DNA from: Rhodopirellula sp.
GTDB lineage: Bacteria; Planctomycetota; Planctomycetia; Pirellulales; Pirellulaceae
Direction of reading: 5' to 3'
DNA length: 5,009 nt
Assembly: GCA_002714565.1 (NCBI GenBank)
Contig: PAXU01000027.1
Span: 1 to 5,009, forward strand
Part shown: one piece after another, positions 1 to 5,009 of the stretch
Numbering within the stretch: the stretch's first letter is position 1
How the letters are laid out: each line of letters begins with the position of its first letter
Notes under the pieces: model-generated
Seen by the model: the letters and a program-made list of their open reading frames with translations, nothing else
Database searches by the model: none
Told to the model about the DNA's origin: nothing
Program-made: the position numbers and the translations under genes

Positions 1-10
1 TAAACGGCGA

Positions 11-1501
11 ATGGCTCAATTCATAATGGCGTTGGATCAAGGTACGACCTCCAGTCGTGCAATTATTTTCGACCGTGCCGGATGTATTATTGCATCTGAT
101 CAAAGAGAGTTTGAGCAGATTCTGCCTTCGGCGGGTCACGTGGAGCACGATCCGGAGGAAATCTGGCGCACCCAACTGGCTGTCGCACGAGGAGCAATTG
201 CAGCCGCTGGAATCTCAGCAAGTGAAATTGCTGCCATTGGTATAACCAATCAGCGGGAAACGACAATTCTATGGGATGCTGCAACGGGAGATTCGATCGG
301 GAATGCCATCGTCTGGCAGAGTCGCATCACTACTCCGATTTGTGAAGAATTGAAAGAAGCCGGGCACGAAAGTCAGTTTCGCAAAACGACCGGATTGGTA
401 CTCGATCCATATTTTTCAGGTACAAAAATCCGCTACATGCTCGATCAGGATAGTGAGCTAAGCGGGAGAGCTCAACGCGGTGAGATCCTGTTTGGGACGG
501 TAGACTCATTTCTGGTTTGGCGATTGACCGGCGGAAAATGCCATGTGACGGATGCGTCCAACGCCAGTCGCACGTTGCTTTTTAATCTGCATGAGATGGC
601 TTGGGACGAATCACTTGCGAAATTGCTTGATGTGCCAATGAACATGTTGCCAACGGTTGTGGACTCTAGTGGTGTGATAGGGATGACGGATCCGGAGTGG
701 TTTGGTGTGGCTATTCCGATTGCCGGGATAGCCGGTGACCAGCAAGCGGCAACATTTGGTCAGGCATGTTTTGAGCCGGGGAATGTAAAAAGCACATACG
801 GCACAGGTTGCTTCCTCTTAATGAATACCGGAAGCGAGCCAGTAGAATCTCAAAACCAGTTGCTAACCACGGTTGGCTGGTCGATTGGCGGTGAGACCGT
901 GTATTGCCTAGAGGGCTCAGTGTTTATCGGGGGTGCCGTTGTACAGTGGTTGCGCGATGGATTGGGGATGATCAGCGATTCATCGGAGGTGGAGGCGTTG
1001 GCGGCCAGCGTTGAAGACCATGGCGGTGTGTATCTTGTACCCGCTTTTGTTGGACTCGGTGCCCCACATTGGGATCCAACAGCAAGTGGTACGATGATCG
1101 GGCTGTCGCGTGGATCCACCGCAGGTCATGTTGCACGGGCCGCACTGGAATCAATGGCGTTTCAAACAGCTGATGTTGTTGCTGCCATGCAGCGAGACTC
1201 GGGACTAGATATCAATGCACTAAAGGTCGATGGTGGAGCCAGTGTTAACAACATGCTGATGCAATTCCAATCAGATCTCTTGCAGGTGGTCGTTGAGCGG
1301 CCGCGCGTTGCCGAGACGACGGCATTGGGTGCCGCATACCTTGCAGGATTAGCTGTTGATTACTGGAATGACCAATCCGACGTGCTGGCTAACTGGCAGC
1401 TTGGTCAGTCGTATCGCCCGTCCATGGCAGAGTCGGAGACCAAAGAACGAGTGGCTCAGTGGCGACGTGCGGTCCAGCGTAGTCTTCAATGGAATGTCTG
1501 A
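11..1501 (+). CDS. glpK: Glycerol kinase (FGGY carbohydrate kinase family)
   Basis: GlpK phosphorylates glycerol with ATP to sn-glycerol 3-phosphate in the cytoplasm, supplying phospholipid synthesis and glycolysis. The 496-residue product matches the usual family length of about 500. Visible motifs, in order, are the N-terminal phosphate-binding stretch [11 protein letters not shown] (residues 7-17), VEHDPEEIW (44-52), NQRE (80-83, with the glycerol-binding Arg82 and Glu83), DPYFSGTK (132-139, Tyr134), the TDASNASRT segment (180-188), GDQQAA (242-247, catalytic Asp243), the FGGY signature region around [19 protein letters not shown] (350-368), and DGGASVNN (407-414). All active-site residues I can place against E. 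coli GlpK are present. The ATG at 11 gives the standard N-terminus. Only ten bases lie upstream and show no Shine-Dalgarno sequence, so promoter and operon context are outside the window. No glpF or glpD is visible. In the regulatory loop just before GDQQ, the Arg that binds fructose 1,6-bisphosphate in E. coli is Ala234, and the His phosphorylated by HPr in Firmicutes is Glu229. The stop TGA touches the stop codon of the convergent gene. Confidence 0.97.
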   Translation: MAQFIMALDQGTTSSRAIIFDRAGCIIASDQREFEQILPSAGHVEHDPEEIWRTQLAVARGAIAAAGISASEIAAIGITNQRETTILWDAATGDSIGNAIVWQSRITTPICEELKEAGHESQFRKTTGLVLDPYFSGTKIRYMLDQDSELSGRAQRGEILFGTVDSFLVWRLTGGKCHVTDASNASRTLLFNLHEMAWDESLAKLLDVPMNMLPTVVDSSGVIGMTDPEWFGVAIPIAGIAGDQQAATFGQACFEPGNVKSTYGTGCFLLMNTGSEPVESQNQLLTTVGWSIGGETVYCLEGSVFIGGAVVQWLRDGLGMISDSSEVEALAASVEDHGGVYLVPAFVGLGAPHWDPTASGTMIGLSRGSTAGHVARAALESMAFQTADVVAAMQRDSGLDINALKVDGGASVNNMLMQFQSDLLQVVVERPRVAETTALGAAYLAGLAVDYWNDQSDVLANWQLGQSYRPSMAESETKERVAQWRRAVQRSLQWNV

Positions 1502-2512
1502 TCAACGAGCCTGGAACATGGCTTCCAGAGATTTGAGTGCGAACCTCTCTGGATTCGTCCAAAATGTTTTGAGTGACTCTTCACTAACAAACAGGTAGAT
1601 TCTATCCCGGAACTTTACGCCGAATTTTCTGTCGCCAGTTACCAGTTTTTTGTCGTTTGTAAATATTACTGGGTCGTATCCTGAAAGGACCGGACTGAAA
1701 CGGTCAGGGTTACTCAAGAACACTCGCTTGTGTTCTTGTGATGCGAATAGGTACACAACACCGCGGTGGCGTATACCGATTTGCGGGTGCCCTTTTACCC
1801 AGACTTTGTCGGGGGATGATGGTGCGTATAACGAGACTGGGCAGTGTCCTTGTAGTCCGAGTGTCCTTTGATTTGGCAATGCCGGTGCTCCGGTGACTAC
1901 AGGCGGACCTACCGGTCGTGCTGTGCGGATATTTGGGTTCGAAGTTGTGGTTGGGCCGCGTTGGTTAGTGGTAGGAAAGCTAGCAGGCGCCACGTTGGTG
2001 TCACCCATTTCCGGTTCCATACTGAATCCAGAATCGATATTTAATGGAGTTGCCGCTACCGTTTCATAGACAGCTTTAAGACGCTCGATATATGCCGTTG
2101 CATTAGGGTTGGTAATGCTGTCGAAGTGTTTGTTACCTTCGCTGTCGATGACGACGTCGGTTGGCCAGCGTCGGACTCTCCACTTACGGACAACGGATGG
2201 TGATTGATCGACGTTGACCATTACTGGAATGAAGTGTTCCTGAATGGCGCGAACAAACTCAGGGTTGCGCAGGCAGTGTCTCTCTACGGTGTCGCACGCG
2301 GCGCAGTTGTCGGAGTAGAAATGGATATAGACAAGTCTACCGGATTGCGCAGCTAGCTCTTTTGCATTCGCGATATCGTTTAGCCATTGGATGGAGTTGC
2401 TCTGTTGCATCTGTGGCTGGCTGGCTGAGTACTGTTGAGCTGTGCCAGTGGAGGCTGTGAGTGCAAGCAGGATCAATGAGAGGAAACAGGCAGAGTTGCA
2501 TTTAATTCGCAT
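1502..2512 (-). CDS. Exported thioredoxin-fold protein with tandem YHS-like repeats
   Basis: The 336-residue product begins with a Sec-type signal peptide: basic residues Arg2 and Lys4, a hydrophobic core at about residues 9-20, and a likely cut after GTA at Ala25. It is therefore expected outside the cytoplasmic membrane. Residues of about 40-150 form a thioredoxin-like domain with a CAAC redox motif (Cys70, Cys73) in the context FYSDNCAACDTVE, and a probable cis-proline at Pro117 (RRWPTDVV). A low-complexity linker rich in Pro, Thr and Asn follows (about 155-218). Two related segments come next, about 222-272 (HCPVSLY ... YLFASQE ... NPDRF) and 279-324 (YDPVIF ... YLFVSEE ... NPERF). They resemble YHS domains but lack the paired cysteines expected for metal binding. 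Disulfide reduction or thiol exchange outside the cytoplasm is plausible, but no substrate can be named. The start gives a clean signal peptide. Upstream there is no clear ribosome-binding site and only an isolated TAGAAT (-10-like, minus strand) at 2526-2531. Confidence 0.9.
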   Translation of the reverse strand: MRIKCNSACFLSLILLALTASTGTAQQYSASQPQMQQSNSIQWLNDIANAKELAAQSGRLVYIHFYSDNCAACDTVERHCLRNPEFVRAIQEHFIPVMVNVDQSPSVVRKWRVRRWPTDVVIDSEGNKHFDSITNPNATAYIERLKAVYETVAATPLNIDSGFSMEPEMGDTNVAPASFPTTNQRGPTTTSNPNIRTARPVGPPVVTGAPALPNQRTLGLQGHCPVSLYAPSSPDKVWVKGHPQIGIRHRGVVYLFASQEHKRVFLSNPDRFSPVLSGYDPVIFTNDKKLVTGDRKFGVKFRDRIYLFVSEESLKTFWTNPERFALKSLEAMFQAR

Positions 2513-2564
2513 TGCACATCAGTCCATTCTATTCGTGTAGAGCTGTCATGGCTTCTGTTGGTAG

Positions 2565-2577
2565 CATCTAGTAGATG
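2565..2577. promoter_or_regulatory. Inverted repeat CATCTA-G-TAGATG, possible operator
   Basis: CATCTA (2565-2570) and TAGATG (2572-2577) are perfect reverse complements separated by one G. The site lies about 53-65 bases upstream of the thioredoxin-like gene's start on the minus strand, where a repressor or activator could bind. Its right arm is also the first half of the tandem repeat beginning at 2572. Regulatory function is inferred from symmetry and position only. Confidence 0.3.
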
Positions 2578-2595
2578 AGATCTTAGATGAGATCT
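2572..2595. repeat. Perfect tandem 12-bp repeat (TAGATGAGATCT x2)
   Basis: TAGATGAGATCT occurs at 2572-2583 and again, immediately adjacent and identical, at 2584-2595. Each unit ends in the palindrome AGATCT. The repeat could be a slippage duplication or a paired protein-binding site. Its place 60-83 bases upstream of the minus-strand gene, beside an inverted repeat sharing the TAGATG sequence, makes a regulatory role possible but unproven. Confidence 0.8.
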
Positions 2596-2808
2596 AAAAA
2601 AGCACGCCTAGCCATTCTGCGGGCATGTCGAAGCCTCACCAAGGGACAATTAACACACCGGTGTATATTGATGGATCGGCGATGGAAAGTGTTAAAATGT
2701 ACTAAAAATGCCGATAATCCGGATAAAAACTTCGACGCATACGTACATAGCTCAAAGGTGTTTGTGTGTTGAATATGAATGAAAGTGAATTGGTTGGCTT
2801 ATCTGTTC

Positions 2809-2836
2809 TTGACATTGGCCGTCCAATAAGTAAATT
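2809..2836 (+). promoter_or_regulatory. Candidate sigma70-type promoter upstream of rho
   Basis: A perfect -35 hexamer TTGACA (2809-2814) is followed after 16 bases by TAAATT (2831-2836), which matches four of six positions of the -10 consensus. If used, transcription would start near 2843 and give rho a leader of about 510 bases. No better-matched promoter was seen closer to rho. A 17-base spacing from TTGCGC to TAAATA just before the start codon would place the transcription start inside the gene, so I discounted it. Confidence 0.35.
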
Positions 2837-3051
2837 TGTTATTGAGCTTTGCAAGTCTATCTGACTCAGCGAAATAACGCTGTATTTGCCCGCTCAACAA
2901 GGTAGCTTCTTCGGGTGTTCCGTTTCATCACGCAGGTTGTGCGTGGGCCTTTGCAGAATTGAGTAAAGGGTTAGGACGGAGCGATATTAACCTGTCGACA
3001 ACACAGTCACAGAACAGGGCTTACCCGCAAGATCATATCAAGGAAATTGGC

Positions 3052-3069
3052 GTTTCGATTTTTCGAAAC
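3052..3069. repeat. Inverted repeat GTTTCGA-TTTT-TCGAAAC
   Basis: Two perfect 7-base arms (3052-3058 and 3063-3069) flank a TTTT loop. The sequence could form a small AU-rich RNA hairpin in a rho leader or act as a dyad for a DNA-binding protein. A further TTCGAA lies shortly downstream. No known motif was recognised. Confidence 0.4.
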
Positions 3070-3140
3070 CCATTTTCGAACTTAGCCGTATTAAACGGTC
3101 TATTACCGAACATATCAACTTCTGACTTTGCATAACCATG

Positions 3141-3169
3141 GAAGGTCTCATTTAGAGAATGAGGACTTC
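3141..3169 (+). promoter_or_regulatory. Strong hairpin in the putative rho leader
   Basis: Arms GAAGGTCTCATT (3141-3152) and AATGAGGACTTC (3158-3169) pair over 12 positions with ten Watson-Crick pairs, one G-U pair and one mismatch, around the five-base loop TAGAG. It is the most stable-looking structure in the gap. No T tract follows, so it is not an intrinsic terminator. A role in leader RNA folding, stability or control of rho is possible; this is inferred from pairing alone. Confidence 0.45.
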
Positions 3170-3203
3170 TGGCAAGGTTCAGGTGCCCGGTTACGATTGA
3201 GAC

Positions 3204-3222
3204 ACCCACCGAATTGATGGGT
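3204..3222 (+). repeat. Short hairpin ACCCACC-GAATT-GATGGGT
   Basis: Six of seven positions pair between 3204-3210 and 3216-3222 around a five-base loop. The flanking GTGCC (3183-3187) and GGCAC (3239-3243) could close an outer helix around it, so this part of the leader may be a folded domain. No known riboswitch class was recognised. Confidence 0.3.
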
Positions 3223-3249
3223 ATTCAAGTAGTCAGGTGGCACGTAGAT

Positions 3250-3262
3250 AGTGAATTTCACT
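3250..3262. repeat. Inverted repeat AGTGAA-T-TTCACT
   Basis: Two perfect 6-base arms are separated by a single T, about 90 bases before the rho start codon. The one-base spacer suits a dyad protein-binding site on DNA better than an RNA hairpin. A run of six T follows at 3275-3280 but is too distant to form a terminator with it. Confidence 0.3.
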
Positions 3263-3297
3263 TAATCCCAAACCTTTTTTATGCGTAAGCAATTCTA

Positions 3298-3316
3298 ATT
3301 CGATAGGTGATCGAAT
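3298..3316. promoter_or_regulatory. Perfect inverted repeat ATTCGAT-AGGTG-ATCGAAT just upstream of rho
   Basis: Seven-base arms at 3298-3304 and 3310-3316 pair perfectly around the five-base loop AGGTG, ending 36 bases before the rho start codon. As RNA it would be a hairpin that presents an AGGTG loop resembling a Shine-Dalgarno core. As DNA it is a dyad with operator-like size. The role is unknown and rests on symmetry and position. Confidence 0.35.
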
Positions 3317-3352
3317 CAGGGTGTTGCGCGTTGTCAATCGGAATGCTAAATA

Positions 3353-4621
3353 ATGGCGAAGAAGAATTATAACCGTGGTCGTGGTGGACGTGGTCGCGGT
3401 GGAAGAGGCCGTGGAGGCCGCGGACGTGGGCGTCATCGCGGTGGTCGTGGATCCAATATGCGACCCAATGATGTCGATTTACCAGAAAGTGGTAGCGGCA
3501 AAATCGAACCTGGTTTTGGATTGTTGGAGTTGCATCCCAATGGATATGGGTTCCTTCGTAGCCCGAAGTCCAATTACTCACGCCAACGAAGCGATCCGTT
3601 TGTCCCGGGAACTATGATCGAAAAGTACGCTCTCCGGCAGGGCGTTATGATTCGTGGGCTCGTGCAGCATGCTAGAAAACAGCAGGGACCTCGCCTTAGT
3701 GAGGTGATTGATGTCGACGGTATGGCACCGGAAGAGTATGGAAAAGCTGCAAACTTTGAAGACCTGACCCCGATTAATCCGGAGCAATGGCTTCAACTAG
3801 AGTCTGGTCCGAAGCCGTTAACGACGCGTGTGATGGACTTGCTGACTCCGCTTGGAAAAGGCCAGCGTGCCCTGATCGTTGCACCGCCGCGAAGCGGTAA
3901 AACCATCATGCTTCAGCATATCAGTCAGGGTATCGCGCAAAACCATCCTGATGTAAAGCTGATCGTCTTGTTAGTAGACGAGCGGCCCGAAGAAGTTACG
4001 GATATGCGTCGGAACGTTGATGGAGAAGTCGCCGCTAGTAGCCTGGATCAGGATGTTGAAAGTCACGTCCGTTTGTCCCAGTTGATTGTTGAACGCTGCA
4101 AGCGACTCACCGAAATGGGTCATGATGTATTTCTTCTAATGGATAGTATCACGCGACTTGCTCGAGCGTTTAACAAATGGGTCGGCAATACCGGCCGTAC
4201 CATGAGTGGTGGTGTTGATATCAAAGCCATGGATATTCCGAAGAAACTGTTCGCGACAGCGCGAGCTTTTGAGGAAGGCGGTAGTTTGACGGTTGTGGGT
4301 ACCGCGCTGGTGGATACCGGTAGTCGAATGGATGAGCTAATCTTCCAGGAATTCAAAGGTACTGGAAACATGGAATTGGTACTGGATCGAAAACTGGCAG
4401 ATCGTAGAATCTGGCCGGCAATCGATATCACTCAGTCCGGAACGCGTCGAGAAGAATTGCTGCTTGATGAAGAGACCCTGAATGCGGTGACGATGCTGCG
4501 TCGAACTTTGACCACAATGCACCATGTCGATGCGATGGAGCAGTTAACTCGGCAGCTTGAAAAGTTTGATGGCAATGATGGCTTTATTCAACTGATCAGC
4601 GGTGCCGGTATTCTGGACTAG
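3353..4621 (+). CDS. rho: Transcription termination factor Rho with an RGG-box N-terminus
   Basis: Rho is a ring-shaped hexameric RNA translocase/ATPase that binds nascent RNA and releases RNA polymerase at Rho-dependent terminators. The 422-residue product is close to E. coli length (419). Residues 54-120 are the cold-shock-like primary RNA-binding domain (GFGLLELHPNGYGFLRS at 54-70). The ATPase core has Walker A APPRSGKT (177-184), DERPEEV with catalytic Glu210 (209-215), Walker B Asp264 in LLMDSITRLARA (261-272), a Q-loop SGGVD (285-289), an R-loop GTGN (336-339) and an SGTRREELL arginine-finger region (Arg365). Walker A has Arg180 where E. coli has Lys181. The usual N-terminal helical bundle is missing. 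Residues 8-33 are instead an Arg/Gly tract of RGRGG repeats, likely disordered and RNA-binding. The ATG at 3353 is the earliest possible start, because an in-frame TAA lies six bases upstream. It lacks a clear ribosome-binding site. Met36 is an alternative start that would omit the tract. Confidence 0.97.
   Translation: MAKKNYNRGRGGRGRGGRGRGGRGRGRHRGGRGSNMRPNDVDLPESGSGKIEPGFGLLELHPNGYGFLRSPKSNYSRQRSDPFVPGTMIEKYALRQGVMIRGLVQHARKQQGPRLSEVIDVDGMAPEEYGKAANFEDLTPINPEQWLQLESGPKPLTTRVMDLLTPLGKGQRALIVAPPRSGKTIMLQHISQGIAQNHPDVKLIVLLVDERPEEVTDMRRNVDGEVAASSLDQDVESHVRLSQLIVERCKRLTEMGHDVFLLMDSITRLARAFNKWVGNTGRTMSGGVDIKAMDIPKKLFATARAFEEGGSLTVVGTALVDTGSRMDELIFQEFKGTGNMELVLDRKLADRRIWPAIDITQSGTRREELLLDEETLNAVTMLRRTLTTMHHVDAMEQLTRQLEKFDGNDGFIQLISGAGILD
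3374..3451 (+). repeat. RGRGG-encoding repeat tract within rho
   Basis: This stretch encodes Rho residues 8-33: three RGRGG units and then an irregular RG-rich tail containing one His. Units one and two differ by one base, while the third uses different Arg and Gly codons (AGA, GGC, GGA). CGT, CGC and AGA all serve Arg, and all four Gly codons appear. Mixed codon use suggests the peptide repeat is retained by selection and is not a very recent slippage expansion. The mRNA is dense in GG pairs. Confidence 0.85.
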
Positions 4622-4655
4622 TGCCAAGTGAAATGGTGGCTAGTATGAATGACGA

Positions 4656-4675
4656 GCGCGGTTCACCGTGCTTTT
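4656..4675 (+). terminator. Possible intrinsic terminator after rho
   Basis: GCGCGG (4656-4661) pairs with CCGTGC (4666-4671), giving five Watson-Crick pairs and one G-U pair around a TTCA loop, followed directly by TTTT. It begins 34 bases past the rho stop and ends five bases before the tRNA. The short stem and short T tract make it weak, so rho and the tRNA may still be partly co-transcribed. Confidence 0.45.
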
Positions 4676-4680
4676 CAGCC

Positions 4681-4764
4681 GGAGGGTAAGCGAATTGGTT
4701 AGCGGCCTCATTGGAAATGAGGTGCCCCTTTATGGGGTTGCGGGTTCAAGTCCCGTGCCCTCCG
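4681..4764 (+). tRNA. tRNA-Ser, anticodon GGA
   Basis: The acceptor stem pairs GGAGGGT (4681-4687) with GCCCTCC (4757-4763), including one terminal T-G pair. The discriminator base is G4764, as usual for serine. The anticodon stem is CCTCA/TGAGG (4706-4710, 4718-4722) around loop TTGGAAA, with anticodon GGA at 4713-4715, which reads UCC and UCU codons. The long variable arm typical of tRNA-Ser is CCCC-TTTAT-GGGG (4725-4737). The T arm is GCGGG-TTCAAGT-CCCGT (4740-4756). No CCA is encoded, since CTT follows, so CCA must be added after transcription. The D arm is short: only GC/GC (4690-4691 with 4702-4703) pairs cleanly, though GG at 4697-4698 fits the conserved D-loop pair. The base after the acceptor stem is A instead of the nearly universal T. 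Confidence 0.95.
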
Positions 4765-4768
4765 CTTG

Positions 4769-4799
4769 TAGGATGCAGCCACATCCTATTCTGCTTTTT
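4769..4799 (+). terminator. Terminator hairpin after tRNA-Ser
   Basis: TAGGATG (4769-4775) pairs perfectly with CATCCTA (4782-4788) around the six-base loop CAGCCA. It is followed by TT and, after CTGC, by TTTTT at 4795-4799. It begins five bases after the tRNA discriminator base and would end the tRNA transcript. The right arm contains the stop codon of the convergent minus-strand gene. Read from the minus strand no T tract follows, so termination is probably better in the plus direction. Confidence 0.6.
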
Positions 4800-5009
4800 G
4801 CTCGCATAACGCCTTGAGTTTTCTCAGGCTGTCGCAGTATTGTTTCTTGCTCATCCAGATCACCATCGGATACAGGATGACTACCATGATCTTTGGTGGG
4901 AGGTCGTGAAACGTGGTCTCAGCATTTTGGCACAGCGTCGTTGTGGTACCCTGCTCCGTGAGATTGTATTCAACGGCTAAGTCGAACGCCTTCCCGCTCA
5001 TCTCACAGG
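4786..5009 (-). CDS. C-terminal part of a probable SRPBCC (polyketide cyclase-like) protein
   Basis: The frame is open from the window edge to a TAG stop at 4786-4788, so the N-terminal part of the gene lies beyond the window. A Met codon at 4999-5001 exists, but the frame stays open upstream of it, so it is probably internal. About 73 residues are visible. They show a beta-strand-like pattern with VEYNLTEQGTTTTL, a GT turn common in SRPBCC/START-like folds, then a hydrophobic segment (IMVVILYPMVIWM) leading into an amphipathic, Lys-rich C-terminal helix ending LRKLKALCEQ. This order of late strands followed by a long final helix with an L..LK..CE pattern fits the SRPBCC ligand-binding fold, where members bind hydrophobic ligands or act as cyclases. 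The family call is tentative because the diagnostic N-terminal half is missing. The hydrophobic stretch could alternatively be a membrane segment. It is convergent with the tRNA. Confidence 0.6.
   Translation of the reverse strand, partial: CEMSGKAFDLAVEYNLTEQGTTTTLCQNAETTFHDLPPKIMVVILYPMVIWMSKKQYCDSLRKLKALCEQKAE

Larger units (their letters stand above)
2513..3352. other. Long intergenic region between divergent genes, probably the rho leader
   Basis: These 840 bases separate the start of the minus-strand thioredoxin-like gene from the start of rho. I recognise no known structured RNA family here: no RNase P, tmRNA or SRP motifs and no riboswitch signature. The only ATG-started frame of any length (2587-2772, 61 codons) looks fortuitous. 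A second frame is free of stops from 2878 to 3135 but has no ATG or GTG start. The left end holds a tandem 12-bp repeat beside an inverted repeat. The middle holds a possible promoter. The right half (3050-3320) holds at least five short inverted repeats or hairpins. The simplest reading is two divergent upstream regions, with a long untranslated leader for rho. Confidence 0.6.

Noticed and set aside
850..1154. Minus-strand frames of 60 and 89 codons inside glpK
   Set aside because: They are antisense shadows of a clearly coding glpK, with no domain or start signal.
2587..2772. 61-codon plus-strand frame in the intergenic region
   Set aside because: It starts inside the tandem 12-bp repeat with no ribosome-binding site. 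The product (MRSKKARLAI...) is very basic with no recognisable domain, and many stops interrupt the other frames nearby, as expected of noncoding DNA.
2775..2864. 29-codon frame MNESELVGLSVLDIGRPISK... with a DIGRPIS string like that of CheB/CheR-associated PAS domains
   Set aside because: The match is seven residues, the frame ends quickly, and the best promoter candidate lies within it. A chance resemblance is more likely than a leader peptide or gene remnant.
3141..3243. Possible riboswitch in the rho leader
   Set aside because: The stems are plausible, but I could match none of the conserved core motifs of the riboswitch classes I know, so I list only the individual hairpins.
3250..3280. 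Inverted repeat followed by a run of six T, considered as an intrinsic terminator before rho
   Set aside because: The repeat has a one-base spacer, cannot form a stable RNA loop, and the T run begins 12 bases after it.
3279..3581. 100-codon minus-strand frame opposite the rho start
   Set aside because: Its His/Asp-rich middle is the antisense of the RGG codons. There is no recognisable domain and it overlaps a certain gene.
3375..3617. 80-codon plus-strand frame overlapping the start of rho
   Set aside because: It is a +1 shadow of the GGT/CGT-rich tract, and its Val/Ala-rich start arises from repetitive codons. Rho in the other frame is unambiguous.

Overview
The window looks like an ordinary housekeeping stretch of a bacterial chromosome of moderate GC content, most likely from a planctomycete of the Pirellulaceae type. 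Three observations point that way. A secreted thioredoxin-fold protein carries a tandem of degenerate YHS-like repeats, an architecture I associate with planctomycetes. The Rho factor has an RGG-rich N-terminus in place of the usual helical domain. No gene start visible here has a convincing Shine-Dalgarno sequence. The assignment is an inference, not a measurement.

Layout. Bases 11-1501 (+) encode a full-length glycerol kinase (GlpK). Its stop codon directly abuts the stop codon of a convergent gene at 1502-2512 (-), which encodes an exported thioredoxin/YHS-like protein. An 840-base gap (2513-3352) follows with no gene I can defend. It holds a tandem 12-bp repeat next to an inverted repeat, a candidate sigma70-type promoter and several short hairpins or inverted repeats, and it probably serves as the upstream region and 5' leader of the next gene. 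Bases 3353-4621 (+) encode transcription termination factor Rho. It is followed by a weak terminator-like hairpin, a tRNA-Ser(GGA) at 4681-4764 (+), and a hairpin with a T-rich tail. That hairpin overlaps the stop codon of a convergent, incomplete gene at 4786-5009 (-), probably the C-terminal end of an SRPBCC/polyketide-cyclase-like protein.

How the genes relate. I see no shared pathway. GlpK feeds glycerol into lipid and central metabolism, the thioredoxin-like protein acts outside the cytoplasm, and Rho and the tRNA belong to gene expression. Strands alternate, so these are mostly separate transcription units and not an operon. The most notable points are the RGG-box N-terminus of Rho, the long structured region ahead of rho, and the two tightly packed convergent gene ends. 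I found no mobile element, CRISPR array or evident new multi-gene system.
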